Shown: positions 16,935 through 25,539 of the stretch, piece by piece
Layout of the letters: each line of letters starts with the position of its first letter
How positions within the stretch are numbered: position 1 is the stretch's first letter
Assembly (NCBI RefSeq): GCF_003710825.1
Contig: NZ_RHHQ01000003.1
Span: forward strand, 124,001 to 188,000
Reading direction: 5' to 3'
Source of the DNA: Brevibacillus fluminis
GTDB lineage: Bacteria > Bacillota > Bacilli > Brevibacillales > Brevibacillaceae
Length of the DNA: 64,000 nt
Notes under the pieces: model-generated
The model's database searches: none
What the model saw: the letters and a program-made list of their open reading frames with translations, nothing else
Told to the model about the DNA's origin: nothing
Translations under genes and position numbers: made by a program

Positions 16935-18194
16935 ATGAAAAAACGTTGGTGGATCATTGGCGCCGTCGTGCTAGTAGTTGGAGGAATCGGCAGCTACAGC
17001 ATGATGGGAGGCAGCCAACCGACCGGCGCCGTGGTAACGATGGCGACGGTAGAGAAAAACAGCATGCAAAACAAAGTGATGACGACGGGCCAGGTGAAAG
17101 TGAAAAATTCCGTTACACTATATGCGGGCACAGACGGTTTCTTGCGCGATTTTTCGCTTCAAGCCGGCGATAGCGTCAAGCAGGGCCAAATCATCGGCAA
17201 GCTGGATCAATCGGATATGGATGGCCGTTTGCTAGACATCGATGCGCAGATCGAGCTGAAGCGGGCCGATCTGGCCAAGACCAAGCTGGGCGAAGAACCG
17301 GAGGCGATCGCCCAGCTGCAAGAGCGCGTCGCAGCGGAACAGCGCAATGTGGACACGGCTGCGCGTGAGCATGAGCGTGCCCTTGCCTTGTTCCATTCCG
17401 GGGCGAGCACCCAACAAGAGGTAGATAAGACGGCGGAAGCGGTCAGCACCGCCGAATCCAATCTCAAGATTGCCAAGCAGAACCTGGCGCTGAAGCAAAA
17501 GGGACCACGTCCTGAAGAATTGCAATCGATCGAGGCACAAATCAAAAAGCTGCAGATTGAAAAGAGTCAAATAGAAAAAGACCGGGTGCAAAGCGTCATC
17601 CGGGCGCCGCTTGACGGCACGATCTTGACGACGAAAATCGAGAACGGCCAGTATGTCGGCAAGGGCAAGGAGCTGTTCACTCTCGGCGATTTGTCCAAGC
17701 TTGCCGTGGAAGCGCAAGTGAGTGAATCGGATGCGCCGAAGATCCAGTTGAACCAGGCTGCATCCATTGAGGACAATTCCTTGGGCAAAAAGCAGCTGAA
17801 AGCCAAAGTCACCCGCATTGCGCCGATCGCCGAGGCGACGACGGATAGCTCACAGGGCAAAAAAATTCGCGTTGCCGTAACGCTTGATCTGCTCGAAACG
17901 GCACCGCAGCTCAAGCCAGGCTATCAGGTGGATGTCAACGTCATCGTGCTGCAATCGCAAAACGCGCTGCAAGTGCCGATCGAGAGCATTCAGCAGGATG
18001 CGAACGGCACCGCATTCGTCTGGGTCGGCGAAAACGGCGTCGCCAAGAAACGGCCTGTGGAAACCGGGATGGAAAACGAGCTGTTCTGCGAAATTCGCAG
18101 CGGCCTTACCCCAGGCGAAAAAATCATCACCACCCCTCCCGACACGCTGAAGGACAATGATCCGATTTTGGAGCAGCCGCAGGGAATGATGTAA
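16935..18194 (+). CDS. MacA/HlyD-type efflux adaptor (membrane fusion protein)
   Basis: 419 residues. One N-terminal membrane anchor (WWIIGAVVLVVGGIGSYSMM), then a split barrel-sandwich/lipoyl domain (LYAGTDGFLRDFSLQAGDSV and RAPLDGTILTTKIENGQYVG) flanking a long coiled-coil hairpin (about residues 95-205), then a beta-barrel. This is the adaptor of a tripartite-type ABC exporter; in Gram-positives it works with a MacB-like permease without an outer-membrane partner. The next gene starts 12 bp downstream and encodes the ATPase. The cargo is unknown; antimicrobial peptides or macrolides are usual for the class. Confidence 0.92.
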   Translation: MKKRWWIIGAVVLVVGGIGSYSMMGGSQPTGAVVTMATVEKNSMQNKVMTTGQVKVKNSVTLYAGTDGFLRDFSLQAGDSVKQGQIIGKLDQSDMDGRLLDIDAQIELKRADLAKTKLGEEPEAIAQLQERVAAEQRNVDTAAREHERALALFHSGASTQQEVDKTAEAVSTAESNLKIAKQNLALKQKGPRPEELQSIEAQIKKLQIEKSQIEKDRVQSVIRAPLDGTILTTKIENGQYVGKGKELFTLGDLSKLAVEAQVSESDAPKIQLNQAASIEDNSLGKKQLKAKVTRIAPIAEATTDSSQGKKIRVAVTLDLLETAPQLKPGYQVDVNVIVLQSQNALQVPIESIQQDANGTAFVWVGENGVAKKRPVETGMENELFCEIRSGLTPGEKIITTPPDTLKDNDPILEQPQGMM

Positions 18195-18206
18195 GGAGGG
18201 ATTCAC

Positions 18207-18926
18207 ATGCTACATATCACAGATTTGACCAAACGATACGAATCGGGTGGCCTGGAGCAATTCGCCCTCCAACCGATCTCCCTGTCTGTCGAGCAAGGCG
18301 AATTCGTCGCCATTATGGGACCGTCCGGCTCTGGGAAATCTACATTCATGAATCTGCTCGGGTGTTTGGACAAGCCTTCTTCAGGCTCATACGTACTCGA
18401 CGGCATCGAAATCAGCCAGCTGGATGAAAACAAGCTCGCCGACGTGCGGAACCGCAAGATCGGCTTCGTCTTCCAGGCGTTTCATCTGCTGCCGCGCTCC
18501 TCTGCCCTCACGAACGTGGAGCTTCCGATGCTGTATGCGGGCTTCAGCAGAAAAGAGCGCCGCGAACGGGCGACAGAAGCATTAGGACGGGTTGGCCTTG
18601 CCGAACGGCTGCACAATCGGCCGAATCAGCTGTCCGGCGGACAAAAGCAGCGGGTTGCCATCGCGCGCTCACTGGTCAACCGGCCCGCGATTTTGCTGGC
18701 GGATGAGCCGACGGGCAATCTGGATTCACGCTCTAGCCTAGAGATCATGGCGATTTTCCAAGAGCTCCACGCCCAAGGTGTCACCATTCTCCTGGTCACC
18801 CATGAGACGGATATCGCCGAGCACGCGGAACGGATCATCACATTCCGGGATGGTGCGATCATCGCTGACGATCGCGTCCAAAACCGACGCATCGCCCAAT
18901 CGGGTGGAGAGGCGGTGCAGCCGTGA
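18207..18926 (+). CDS. MacB-type ABC transporter ATP-binding protein
   Basis: 239-residue ATPase of the LolD/MacB class. Walker A is GPSGSGKST (about 40-48), the Q-loop is in FVFQAFHLLPR, the ABC signature is [14 protein letters not shown], Walker B is ILLADEPTGNLD and the switch His is in LLVTHE. It forms a unit with the adaptor before it and the permease after it, overlapping the latter by 4 bp (GTGA). The ribosome site AAGGAGGG lies before the ATG at 18207. Confidence 0.95.
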   Translation: MLHITDLTKRYESGGLEQFALQPISLSVEQGEFVAIMGPSGSGKSTFMNLLGCLDKPSSGSYVLDGIEISQLDENKLADVRNRKIGFVFQAFHLLPRSSALTNVELPMLYAGFSRKERRERATEALGRVGLAERLHNRPNQLSGGQKQRVAIARSLVNRPAILLADEPTGNLDSRSSLEIMAIFQELHAQGVTILLVTHETDIAEHAERIITFRDGAIIADDRVQNRRIAQSGGEAVQP

Positions 18927-20110
18927 ATTTGTGGGAAAGCTTTCGCAGCGCGACAGAAGGCATCTGGGCAAACAAGCTACGCTCCGGCCTGACGATGCTC
19001 GGCATAATCATCGGGATCACCTCCGTCATCGCGGTTACCACGCTCGGCCAGGGCGGCCAGCAAGCTGTCGTGAGTGAATTGGAAAAGTTCGGCACCAATA
19101 CATTCAACGTTTTTGTGAAATGGGACTCGACAGAAGAAGCCAAGGATACAGACTTACAGCTTGAAGACGCGGACATTCTCGCCCGCACCAGCCCCTATAT
19201 CGATAAAATCGTTCCGATCAACAGTTGGCAAAACACCATTCGTGGCCCGAAAAAAGAAGTACAAGGCTCCTTTTACGGCTCGACCGAAGATTACCTGGCT
19301 TTACAGCCGAACATCAAAGTTGTCAAAGGGCGTTTTTACTCTTCCGAGGACACCAAGGAAAGCCGTTCCGTCATCGTGCTCGACACCGACATGGCCAAAG
19401 ACTTGTTCGGCAACCAAAATCCGTTGGGACAGCGTGTCGTTATCGGGTCCAGCTCGCTCGTCGTCATCGGCGTCGTACAGGAGAGCAAGTTCCGTTTTGA
19501 CCAGACGCAAATCCATTCCGCCTATCTGCCGATCACGGTGCTGCAGGAATTGAATGACACACATGAGGTGGGCCGCCTTGCCGGCAAAGCCAAGTCAAAA
19601 ACGCAGTTGCAGCAGGCGATGAAGCAAACGGAGCAATACTTGAACCGGAAGCATGAGCACAAGAATCATTATATGGTGAGCAGCATGGAACAGGAGCTTG
19701 CCCAATTCAACCAGATGACCGGCATGCTGACTCTGGTGTTCGGCGTCATCGCCGGGATCTCCCTGCTCGTTGGCGGCATCGGCGTCATGAATATCATGCT
19801 TGTATCCGTAACGGAGCGAACGCGCGAAATCGGCATCCGCAAAGCGCTCGGGGCCAAACGACGCGATATTTTGACCCAGTTTTTGATCGAATCGATCATC
19901 GTGTGCTTGATCGGGGGAGTGATCGGTATGCTCTTGGGCAGCGGCTGCGCAATGATCATCTCCCACTTTGCTGGTCTGCCGCCGATGATTTCCTGGGAGA
20001 GTGTCGCGATTTCATTCGGTTTCTCCAGCGCAATGGGTATCTTCTTCGGCCTTTATCCGGCCAATAAAGCGGCGAAGCTCAACCCAATCGAGGCGCTTCG
20101 CTACGAATAG
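18923..20110 (+). CDS. MacB/FtsX-type ABC transporter permease
   Basis: 395 residues starting at GTG. The topology is of the MacB type: one membrane segment near the N-terminus (LRSGLTMLGIIIGITSVIAV), a large extracytoplasmic MacB-PCD domain (about 45-270), then three C-terminal helices (LVFGVIAGISLLVGGIGVMN, a second after GAKRRDIL, and ISFGFSSAMGIFFGLYPANK). VTERTREIGIRKALGAKRRD is the conserved FtsX loop. It couples the ATPase to export or mechanotransmission. Last gene of the three-gene operon. Confidence 0.94.
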   Translation: MNLWESFRSATEGIWANKLRSGLTMLGIIIGITSVIAVTTLGQGGQQAVVSELEKFGTNTFNVFVKWDSTEEAKDTDLQLEDADILARTSPYIDKIVPINSWQNTIRGPKKEVQGSFYGSTEDYLALQPNIKVVKGRFYSSEDTKESRSVIVLDTDMAKDLFGNQNPLGQRVVIGSSSLVVIGVVQESKFRFDQTQIHSAYLPITVLQELNDTHEVGRLAGKAKSKTQLQQAMKQTEQYLNRKHEHKNHYMVSSMEQELAQFNQMTGMLTLVFGVIAGISLLVGGIGVMNIMLVSVTERTREIGIRKALGAKRRDILTQFLIESIIVCLIGGVIGMLLGSGCAMIISHFAGLPPMISWESVAISFGFSSAMGIFFGLYPANKAAKLNPIEALRYE

Positions 20111-20148
20111 TGCGTATTCGGGCAAAACGGTCATGACTGCTTTGCTCG

Positions 20149-20328
20149 CTACATGGGGTCGGCAAAGATTTTTAGCAAAAAAAATAAGACGACCCCTATT
20201 CCTGTAATGATGATCCATAGCGGCTTGCTGCCTGGCGGCGGCGTTTCATCAGCCTTGATGAGACCGATCAGCTGCCAGGTGCCTGCCGCAATACAAAGGA
20301 GACTTACCAGCAACAGGAATATCCCCAT
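20149..20328 (-). CDS. Small two-helix membrane protein
   Basis: 59 residues with two predicted membrane helices (GIFLLLVSLLCIAAGTWQLI and WIIITGIGVVLFFLLKIF) joined by a short polar loop with PPPGSKP. The start is the ATG at 20328, with GGAGGA 7 bases before it; the frame is open further upstream. No family is recognised. It lies convergent to the MacB operon and just downstream (on the minus strand) of repeat copy A. Small size and two helices recall subunits or modulators, but nothing assigns a role. Confidence 0.7.
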   Translation of the reverse strand: MGIFLLLVSLLCIAAGTWQLIGLIKADETPPPGSKPLWIIITGIGVVLFFLLKIFADPM

Positions 20329-20368
20329 GCACCGTCCTCCTTCCTCCCCCTTCCTATAAGCTATATGC

Positions 20369-20456
20369 ATTAGAAAACTTGGCGATGCCAGGCTTTTTTG
20401 GCAGAGCCGCAGTTGCACTTATACTGGATAGGAATTTTATAAAATTCCTATCTGTA
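20369..20456 (+). repeat. Two-hairpin intergenic repeat, copy A
   Basis: Most divergent of four copies. Hairpin 1 has outer arms AACT/AGTT and inner arms GGCGATGCC/GGCAGAGCC. Hairpin 2 is GATAGGAATT/AATTCCTATC. Relative to the other copies, three pairs changed on both sides (C-G to T-A twice, A-T to G-C once), keeping the structure. It ends TCTGTA, directly followed by the A-tract of the YqkE-gene terminator. Confidence 0.85.
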
Positions 20457-20515
20457 AAAAAAAAACGGCCATGACCGCTTTGGGTGATAAACACGCCGCG
20501 ATCGCCGTTTTTTCA
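20457..20515 (-). terminator. Terminator of the yqkE-like gene
   Basis: On the minus strand the arms AACGGCGATCGC and GCGGTCATGGCCGTT enclose a long loop and are followed by a run of ten or more T. The T-run abuts repeat copy A. Confidence 0.75.
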
Positions 20516-20779
20516 ACTAAACTTCCCGCCCGATTTTTTGTCATACTCATCCAACAATTCACCGAAGCTCTTGTTCTTTTCGCGCTCTTCCTTTTCGCGT
20601 CGACGCGCTTCCTGTTCTTCTTGCGCAGCGCGCTCAACCTCGTTTTTTAAGTCACGCTCGGCTTGCTTCAACTTGGCCAGCGCAGCCTCTCCCAGCATAT
20701 CCTTCAAGGTCATCGGCGCTTGCTCCGCTGTCGTCGCTGCCGTCTGTGGTTTTCGGTTATTCGCCTGTTTTTTTGCCAT
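20513..20779 (-). CDS. YqkE family protein
   Basis: 88-residue, highly charged helical protein of the YqkE family found in Bacillales, function unknown. Sequence features are the start MAKKQANNRKPQTAATTAEQ, MTLKDMLGEAALAKLKQAER and a long charged coiled-coil stretch rich in Glu/Arg (residues about 45-75), ending in LLDEYDKKSGGKFS. The start is the ATG at 20779, preceded by AGGAAGAGGTG; a longer frame lacks a ribosome site. It is divergent from sspK across an intergenic region of about 110 bp. Confidence 0.82.
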   Translation of the reverse strand: MAKKQANNRKPQTAATTAEQAPMTLKDMLGEAALAKLKQAERDLKNEVERAAQEEQEARRREKEEREKNKSFGELLDEYDKKSGGKFS

Positions 20780-20833
20780 GCCATACACCTCTTCCTTCGG
20801 ATTCGCGGTCCATGTTGTCCGATCATGTTGCAC

Positions 20834-20863
20834 TCATGGTTTCCATCTGATTCGGTCATACTA
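20834..20863 (+). promoter_or_regulatory. Probable sigma-G promoter of sspK
   Basis: TCATG at 20834-20838, an 18-bp spacer, then CATACTA at 20857-20863, which matches the sigma-G -10 pattern CATNNTA exactly; the -35 matches GNATR at four of five positions. It lies 26 bp before the sspK start. Confidence 0.65.
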
Positions 20864-20888
20864 CTCCTGTAAAGGGGGTGTAGCCAGC

Positions 20889-21020
20889 ATGGTCCGCAAT
20901 AAAGCAAAAGACTTCGGGAAAACCGCAGAGATCCGCGGCCCCAAAGCCCAATCGGAAGCGGTACGCTCCGACGGCTCTATCAATAGTGAACCACAAGAAC
21001 GACTAAAAGAAAACCGCTAA
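20889..21020 (+). CDS. sspK: Small acid-soluble spore protein K
   Basis: 43 residues: MVRNKAKDFGKTAEIRGPK... with DGSIN.EPQERLKENR at the end. The MVRNKAK start and the DGSIN-x-x-PQER motif are the signature of minor SASP SspK, a forespore-made protein of the spore core. A strong GGGGGTG ribosome site and a probable sigma-G promoter lie just upstream, and a terminator follows. It is slightly shorter than the Bacillus subtilis form. Identification is by motif; length is small, but the spore-gene context supports it. Confidence 0.85.
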   Translation: MVRNKAKDFGKTAEIRGPKAQSEAVRSDGSINSEPQERLKENR

Positions 21021-21033
21021 GTGCGCCGCTTGT

Positions 21034-21075
21034 AAAAACCGCCTGCTCAATTTTGAGGGTGGTTTTTGTTTTTTT
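21034..21075 (+). terminator. Terminator after sspK
   Basis: AAAACCGCC...CTCAA TT TTGAG...GGTGGTTTT followed by TTGTTTTTTTT. It overlaps the 3' end of the convergent small membrane gene at 21047. Confidence 0.8.
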
Positions 21076-21262
21076 TCCGCTTGGGCAGCCATCCGCAGGA
21101 GTACAAAACAAAGAACGAAAACAGGATGCCATAAGCGATTCCCAGCATTTGCGGGAGACTTCCCCCGTTTTTACCGATCATCAAGCCGATAACCAAAATA
21201 ACGGCCATCGCAAGCAACAACAGGAAAAAACCTAGGTATACCTTATGCATATTCTCCTTCAT
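21047..21262 (-). CDS. Small two-helix membrane protein of the ger operon (GerD-subunit-like)
   Basis: 71 residues with two membrane helices (VYLGFFLLLLAMAVILVIGLMIG and MLGIAYGILFSFFVLYSCGWL) and a basic tail (PKRKKNKNHPQN). It overlaps the stop of the gerB-type gene by 4 bp (ATGA), so it is the last gene of the germinant receptor operon. Small two-helix 'D' proteins next to gerA-type operons are known in Bacillus and modulate germination, which is the likely role here. No sequence family could be assigned by eye. Confidence 0.72.
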   Translation of the reverse strand: MKENMHKVYLGFFLLLLAMAVILVIGLMIGKNGGSLPQMLGIAYGILFSFFVLYSCGWLPKRKKNKNHPQN

Positions 21263-22359
21263 ACGCTAACACTTCGCTTTCTCCTCCATTTCATGACCAT
21301 CAATAGCAGCAACAGCGGCAGCTGTGTGATCAAAGTAAAAAGGGGCCAGACGTGCGACTCAAAATGCAGCAGGTCGATGACGTTTTCGAACGAAAACTTG
21401 GTGAACAGCATCACGAGGGGCATCAATACGATCACGTACGCCCGGCTTTCCATCTTCGTTTGCCCGATGGAACAGGTGCATTCGCATAAGGCGTAATAAA
21501 CCATACAAATTTTCATGATCAAGGACGGGATAAACACCGTCGTCATCAAAATATCCAATCGATCCAAAAAGTCGGTGATGTGGATCATCTGCAGGACGAA
21601 CAAATTCGGGTAAACTGCTTTAGCACCCATCGAAGTACCGATACTGACCAGCAAGGTGACCATCATCATCGACGCCAAAAACGTGCCCAGCATGATACCG
21701 CGCAAGAGCGGATGCACTTTGCCCGGCTCCCGTTGCGGTGTAAAGGCGAATGTGACCGCGCTAATGATCAGCACCTCGCCGTACAGCCCCAAAAAATTGA
21801 ATGACCCTTTCATGATGCCTGGCCAGCCCGAGGTGAACATCGGGCGCAAATTGCCCAGCGTCACCTCATTGAGCAGCAGCAACGGCAACGTCAGAAACAT
21901 GATGAGCGTAATGAGGTAGTAAATATGATTGACGCGCACAAGCACCTCGATCCCGGCGCGAACGAGGTAGACGGTCAGTGCGAGAATACATAAGACGATC
22001 ACAGGTGTAGGAGTGTTATATAGGAGAATTGTCTTGACGAACTCGCTTAGCTCGCGCAAATCCATCGAAACAGACAGCAGCAGGTAAAACATCAGCCATA
22101 CGTTGATCAAGCTGCCCAACGTGTTGCCGGCCAGCTTTTTAATCAGTTCGAACAAGGTCGACTCCACGCTGCCGCGCGACAAATAGATGATGCAAAACGA
22201 GATGAGGAAGCCGTAGAGCATCGCAGGAAAAAACGTGAACCACGCATCCTGTTTAGCAAACACGATCGAGTCTTTCGTCAATGACAGCCCAGACCCCGCA
22301 GTCAGAAAGGAAGCCATGATCAATGTCAGTTGACTGGTAGAAATGGTTTGCTTGCTCAT
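21259..22359 (-). CDS. Spore germination protein, GerB subunit (endospore germination permease)
   Basis: 366-residue integral membrane protein of the APC-related GerAB family with about ten helices. It starts KQTISTSQLTLIMASFLTAGSG, and LRAGIEVLVRVNHIYYLITL-type segments in the middle carry the pattern of the family (YLVRAGIEVLVRVNHIYYL). GerB subunits bind the germinant (amino acid or sugar) in the spore inner membrane. It lies after gerC rather than between A and C, with a small ORF on each side. The start ATG at 22359 is 3 bp after the preceding small gene. Confidence 0.93.
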   Translation of the reverse strand: MSKQTISTSQLTLIMASFLTAGSGLSLTKDSIVFAKQDAWFTFFPAMLYGFLISFCIIYLSRGSVESTLFELIKKLAGNTLGSLINVWLMFYLLLSVSMDLRELSEFVKTILLYNTPTPVIVLCILALTVYLVRAGIEVLVRVNHIYYLITLIMFLTLPLLLLNEVTLGNLRPMFTSGWPGIMKGSFNFLGLYGEVLIISAVTFAFTPQREPGKVHPLLRGIMLGTFLASMMMVTLLVSIGTSMGAKAVYPNLFVLQMIHITDFLDRLDILMTTVFIPSLIMKICMVYYALCECTCSIGQTKMESRAYVIVLMPLVMLFTKFSFENVIDLLHFESHVWPLFTLITQLPLLLLLMVMKWRRKRSVSV

Positions 22360-22362
22360 GCC

Positions 22363-22587
22363 CTAGTCTCCTCTCATAATATTTTGGCCCAAACCTCCCC
22401 ACCATTGGTTCATCCATTCGGCAGGCAGCTTTAGTGGTAAGTGAAAATCCTTGATCATGGCGATCAACAGCGATGCCACGAACAAGATGTAGTAGAGCCG
22501 ATTTCCTTGTTTTCGCCAGATGTGCTTGTCGAGATTTTTGTAAAATTGGCTGTAGGCCAGGATGATGCAGACGATGATGGTATTCAT
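22363..22587 (-). CDS. Small membrane protein inside the ger operon
   Basis: 74 residues: an N-terminal hydrophobic segment (MNTIIVCIILAYSQFY), a basic stretch (KNLDKHIWRKQGN), a second helix (RLYYILFVASLLIAMIKDF) and a Trp-rich amphipathic end (WMNQWWGGLGQNIMRGD). It overlaps the gerC stop by 4 bp (ATGA) and ends 3 bp before gerB, so it is fully embedded in the operon. It may be a second GerD-type accessory subunit. No homologue is recognised by eye. Confidence 0.75.
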   Translation of the reverse strand: MNTIIVCIILAYSQFYKNLDKHIWRKQGNRLYYILFVASLLIAMIKDFHLPLKLPAEWMNQWWGGLGQNIMRGD

Positions 22588-23777
22588 TGCTTTTGCGTAC
22601 CCGATTGGTTATTCCAAATGTCCACATTTTCCGTGACTTGACCAACCCTGCGGATCAATAAATTTGCATGAACGTCAAACTTGGCTTTTTTGAATGCGTC
22701 GTACCATCGGTTTTTCACCTTGTCCCACTCCTTCGGATGCGTTTGGTAGAGCAAATACCCCGCCCCCATCACATCACTGTGCAAATTTTGCATCTGGGCG
22801 ATCAGCTTCTCCATTTCGACTTTCATATGTTTCGCCCACATTTTCTCCATTTCTTTGATATATTGCTCGTTATCCAAGTTCACATTTGCCGTGCTTTCCA
22901 CGATGCTTCCTTCCGCGTGAAGGGAAAGCCGAAACCGCAGCGGTTCCTTCACGCTGATCAGCTCCAGCTTTTTATCGCCCGATTCAATTTGAATGCCCAC
23001 TTTTTCCTTTGGTTTATCTCCGAACGAGATGACCTCTCGATACCGTTGAAATTTGTTGGTCAACCATAGGATCGCGCGCGCCTCGTTCCCCGTGACCATG
23101 CCGACCATCTTGTCGCCCGAAAACAGTGCAGTGCCAATCAACATTACTTCATCGCTCGGTGTAGGTCCCTTGTTCTTCACGGTCTTAAAGACCGGCAGCG
23201 TCATGTCGATCCCCTGGTTGCTCAGCTTCTGCCAAACCTCATTTAGATTGACTTTGCCTGACGGGTTCAGCGTGATGATCTCGCGGATCGCCTCGCCGGA
23301 AAAACGCTCCAGATGGGGTTTCGCCTTCAGCAGCTTTTCCCCTGATTCCTTGCCGATGACGAAAAAGGTGGTGATCCGGTTTTGCGGAATGCGGGCAAGC
23401 ACATCGAAGATAAAGCGAATCCCTTTTCGCGCCAGCTCTTCGCCGATGATGATCACACGTCTGTGGGCATAGTTGAGCACCCGCGACATCCTTACCTGCA
23501 GCTTAGTTGCCCCATTCGTGATGGGGAAGCCGACCGAGTCATCGATATAGTAAGGACTTTTGCCGCTTGTGCCGCCACCGCCTCCTGTCGACCCGCCCAT
23601 CTGCCCGGGCAGCGCGATGATGGCCGCCTGTTTGTATTGTCCATTCTTGTCAATATCGAAAGAATTCGCCAGGACAAACGCGACGTCGTTGATCTCCCGC
23701 CTGTCCCAGCAACCGGCAAGGAGAAGGGCTGGCAGCAGCGTCACGATTAAGAAAGGGTGCCCCTTACGGCTTTTCAC
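22584..23777 (-). CDS. Spore germination lipoprotein, GerC subunit (Ger(x)C family)
   Basis: 397 residues. A lipoprotein signal (FLIVTLLPALLLAGC, lipobox LLAG-C near residue 22) is followed by the family hallmark CWDRREINDVAFVLANSFDID. Further Ger(x)C motifs are RMSRVLNYAHRRVIIIGEELAR and the C-terminal helical domain ending near WYDAFKKAKFDVHANLLIRRVG. GerC subunits are anchored by lipid to the outer face of the spore inner membrane and complete the germinant receptor. Its start overlaps the end of gerA by 14 bp. Confidence 0.94.
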   Translation of the reverse strand: MKSRKGHPFLIVTLLPALLLAGCWDRREINDVAFVLANSFDIDKNGQYKQAAIIALPGQMGGSTGGGGGTSGKSPYYIDDSVGFPITNGATKLQVRMSRVLNYAHRRVIIIGEELARKGIRFIFDVLARIPQNRITTFFVIGKESGEKLLKAKPHLERFSGEAIREIITLNPSGKVNLNEVWQKLSNQGIDMTLPVFKTVKNKGPTPSDEVMLIGTALFSGDKMVGMVTGNEARAILWLTNKFQRYREVISFGDKPKEKVGIQIESGDKKLELISVKEPLRFRLSLHAEGSIVESTANVNLDNEQYIKEMEKMWAKHMKVEMEKLIAQMQNLHSDVMGAGYLLYQTHPKEWDKVKNRWYDAFKKAKFDVHANLLIRRVGQVTENVDIWNNQSGTQKQ

Positions 23778-25419
23778 CCTTCATCCCTCCTTGATCGGCA
23801 ATCTCTTTATGCGTTTCCTCGCTTACACGAGTATCGTTTTGCGCATTCAATTGGACAGGTCGCTGCATGTTTTGCCAAATCGGATTGCGGATGAGCGAAT
23901 CCTTCCATTCCGAGAACTGCATCGGCCCCATCGGCCAGAAGTACGGGATGCCGAACGACCTGAGCTTGCAGAGGTGGCCCACAATGAACATGAAGCCGAG
24001 AATGATCCCGAAAATGCCAAGCACTGAGGCCAAAATCATCAGCGGGAAACGAATCATGCGGATCGGGATCGCCAGGTTGAAACGAGGAATGACGAATGTC
24101 GCGATCCCTGTGGTCGATACGACGATTACCACGGGCGCGCTCACGATCCCCGCTTGCACCGCTGCTTGTCCTACCACCAAGGCACCGAGAATGGACACGG
24201 CTTGCCCGATCGTGCGCGGCAGCCGGATGCCCGCCTCCCGAAGAGCCTCGAAGGCGATCTCCATCAAGAGCGCTTCCACCACGGCCGGAAACGGGATCGA
24301 TTCCCTCGCGGCCGCGATGCTGAGCATCAGTGACGTGGGAAGCATCTCCTGGTGGAACGTGGTGACCGCGATGTAGAGCGCAGGGGTGAACAAGGCTACA
24401 CCGAGCAACAGGATGCGCAGCAGTCGGAGCAAAGTGGAAATTTCCCAACGCTCATAGTAGTCTTCAGACGCCTGCATCATGGACCAGAATGTGGATGGGA
24501 CAACCAGGGCAAATGGCGTCCCATCCACCAGGATCGAAATACGCCCCTCCAAAAGGGAGGCTGCCACCGTATCCGGCCGTTCGGTGTGCATGATTTGCGG
24601 AAACAGCGTCCAGGTGTCATCCTGGATAAACTCTTCGATATAGCCCGATTCCAGAATGCCGTCGACATGAATTTTCTTTAAGCGGGCCAACACTTCTTCC
24701 ACCAGATCGGGGGAAACGATTCCTTCTAAATACGCCACAACCAGATTCGTATGGGTTTCGTCTCCGATCACGATCGATTTCATCTTCAAGCGCGGTGTTT
24801 TCAGCTTACGGCGCAAAAGCGCCGTGTTCGTGCGGATATTTTCATTAAAACCTTCGCGGGGACCGCGGATGACAGTCTCCGTTTCCGGCTCCGATACGCT
24901 CCGATGCTCGGCTCCGCGATAGCCGACACTGATAGCCTTGTCATTGCCGTCAACAAAAAGGATGGTGTCGCCGTTTAACACCTGCAAGACCATCTTGCCG
25001 AAATTGTCGAGAATGCTCAGCTGTGTCGCATTGATGGAATGCTCCATCAAACACTGGATGTCGGCCTCCTGCCCTTCCTGGATCAAGAGCGAACGCAGCA
25101 AGCTGGTATCGACCAATTCCGTATTGACCATCCCGTCGATAAAGACGAGCAGTGCTTTCGTCGATGTTCCTTCAATGATAAATTCGCGGAAAACCATGTC
25201 CGAGCACTCGTAAAACAGGCCTTCCAGCGATTTCTTATTCTCTGCCAAACTCGCCGAAAGCGGCAATTGCTTGAGCGCTTCGACATCATAGCTGATCATT
25301 TCGTGCAACGGTGTTTCTTTCTGCTGCTGCTTTGTCGCCATCTCTTTGAGACGGCTCCATCTTCTCCCGAAATTGCTCGTGCGCCCTCCGCTTGGCAAAA
25401 GCTTCACATCCTTCACCAT
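23764..25419 (-). CDS. Spore germination protein, GerA subunit
   Basis: 551 residues. The large N-terminal cytoplasmic part (to about 300) has GerA family motifs: FYECSDMVFREFIIEGTSTK-like segment, ALLVFIDGMVNTELVD, GDTILFVDGNDKAISVGYRG and VIRGPREGFNENIRTNTALLR. Five or so membrane helices follow, with LPTSLMLSIAAARESIPFPA and IRLPRTIGQAVSILGALVVG. The end (ENP-like RNPIWQNMQRPVQLN) is cytoplasmic. It is the first gene of the operon. The ATG at 25419 lacks an obvious ribosome site, so the start is moderately sure. It is divergent from the DUF3905 gene. Confidence 0.94.
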   Translation of the reverse strand: MVKDVKLLPSGGRTSNFGRRWSRLKEMATKQQQKETPLHEMISYDVEALKQLPLSASLAENKKSLEGLFYECSDMVFREFIIEGTSTKALLVFIDGMVNTELVDTSLLRSLLIQEGQEADIQCLMEHSINATQLSILDNFGKMVLQVLNGDTILFVDGNDKAISVGYRGAEHRSVSEPETETVIRGPREGFNENIRTNTALLRRKLKTPRLKMKSIVIGDETHTNLVVAYLEGIVSPDLVEEVLARLKKIHVDGILESGYIEEFIQDDTWTLFPQIMHTERPDTVAASLLEGRISILVDGTPFALVVPSTFWSMMQASEDYYERWEISTLLRLLRILLLGVALFTPALYIAVTTFHQEMLPTSLMLSIAAARESIPFPAVVEALLMEIAFEALREAGIRLPRTIGQAVSILGALVVGQAAVQAGIVSAPVVIVVSTTGIATFVIPRFNLAIPIRMIRFPLMILASVLGIFGIILGFMFIVGHLCKLRSFGIPYFWPMGPMQFSEWKDSLIRNPIWQNMQRPVQLNAQNDTRVSEETHKEIADQGGMKGEKP

Positions 25420-25539
25420 AAGCTAGTTCAAGTTTTTGTCTCTTCGTTCACGGTTATACCTGTTATTTTCCAATGGCGCATAATCATGGCAGATCGGTTG
25501 CATACTCTTACCAGAATCCATGTTTGGGAGGAAGCGGCA

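Noticed and set aside
20484..21020. Long plus-strand frame (178 codons) covering yqkE antisense and sspK.
   Set aside because: Only the last 43 codons have a ribosome site, a promoter and a recognisable protein; the rest is antisense shadow of yqkE.
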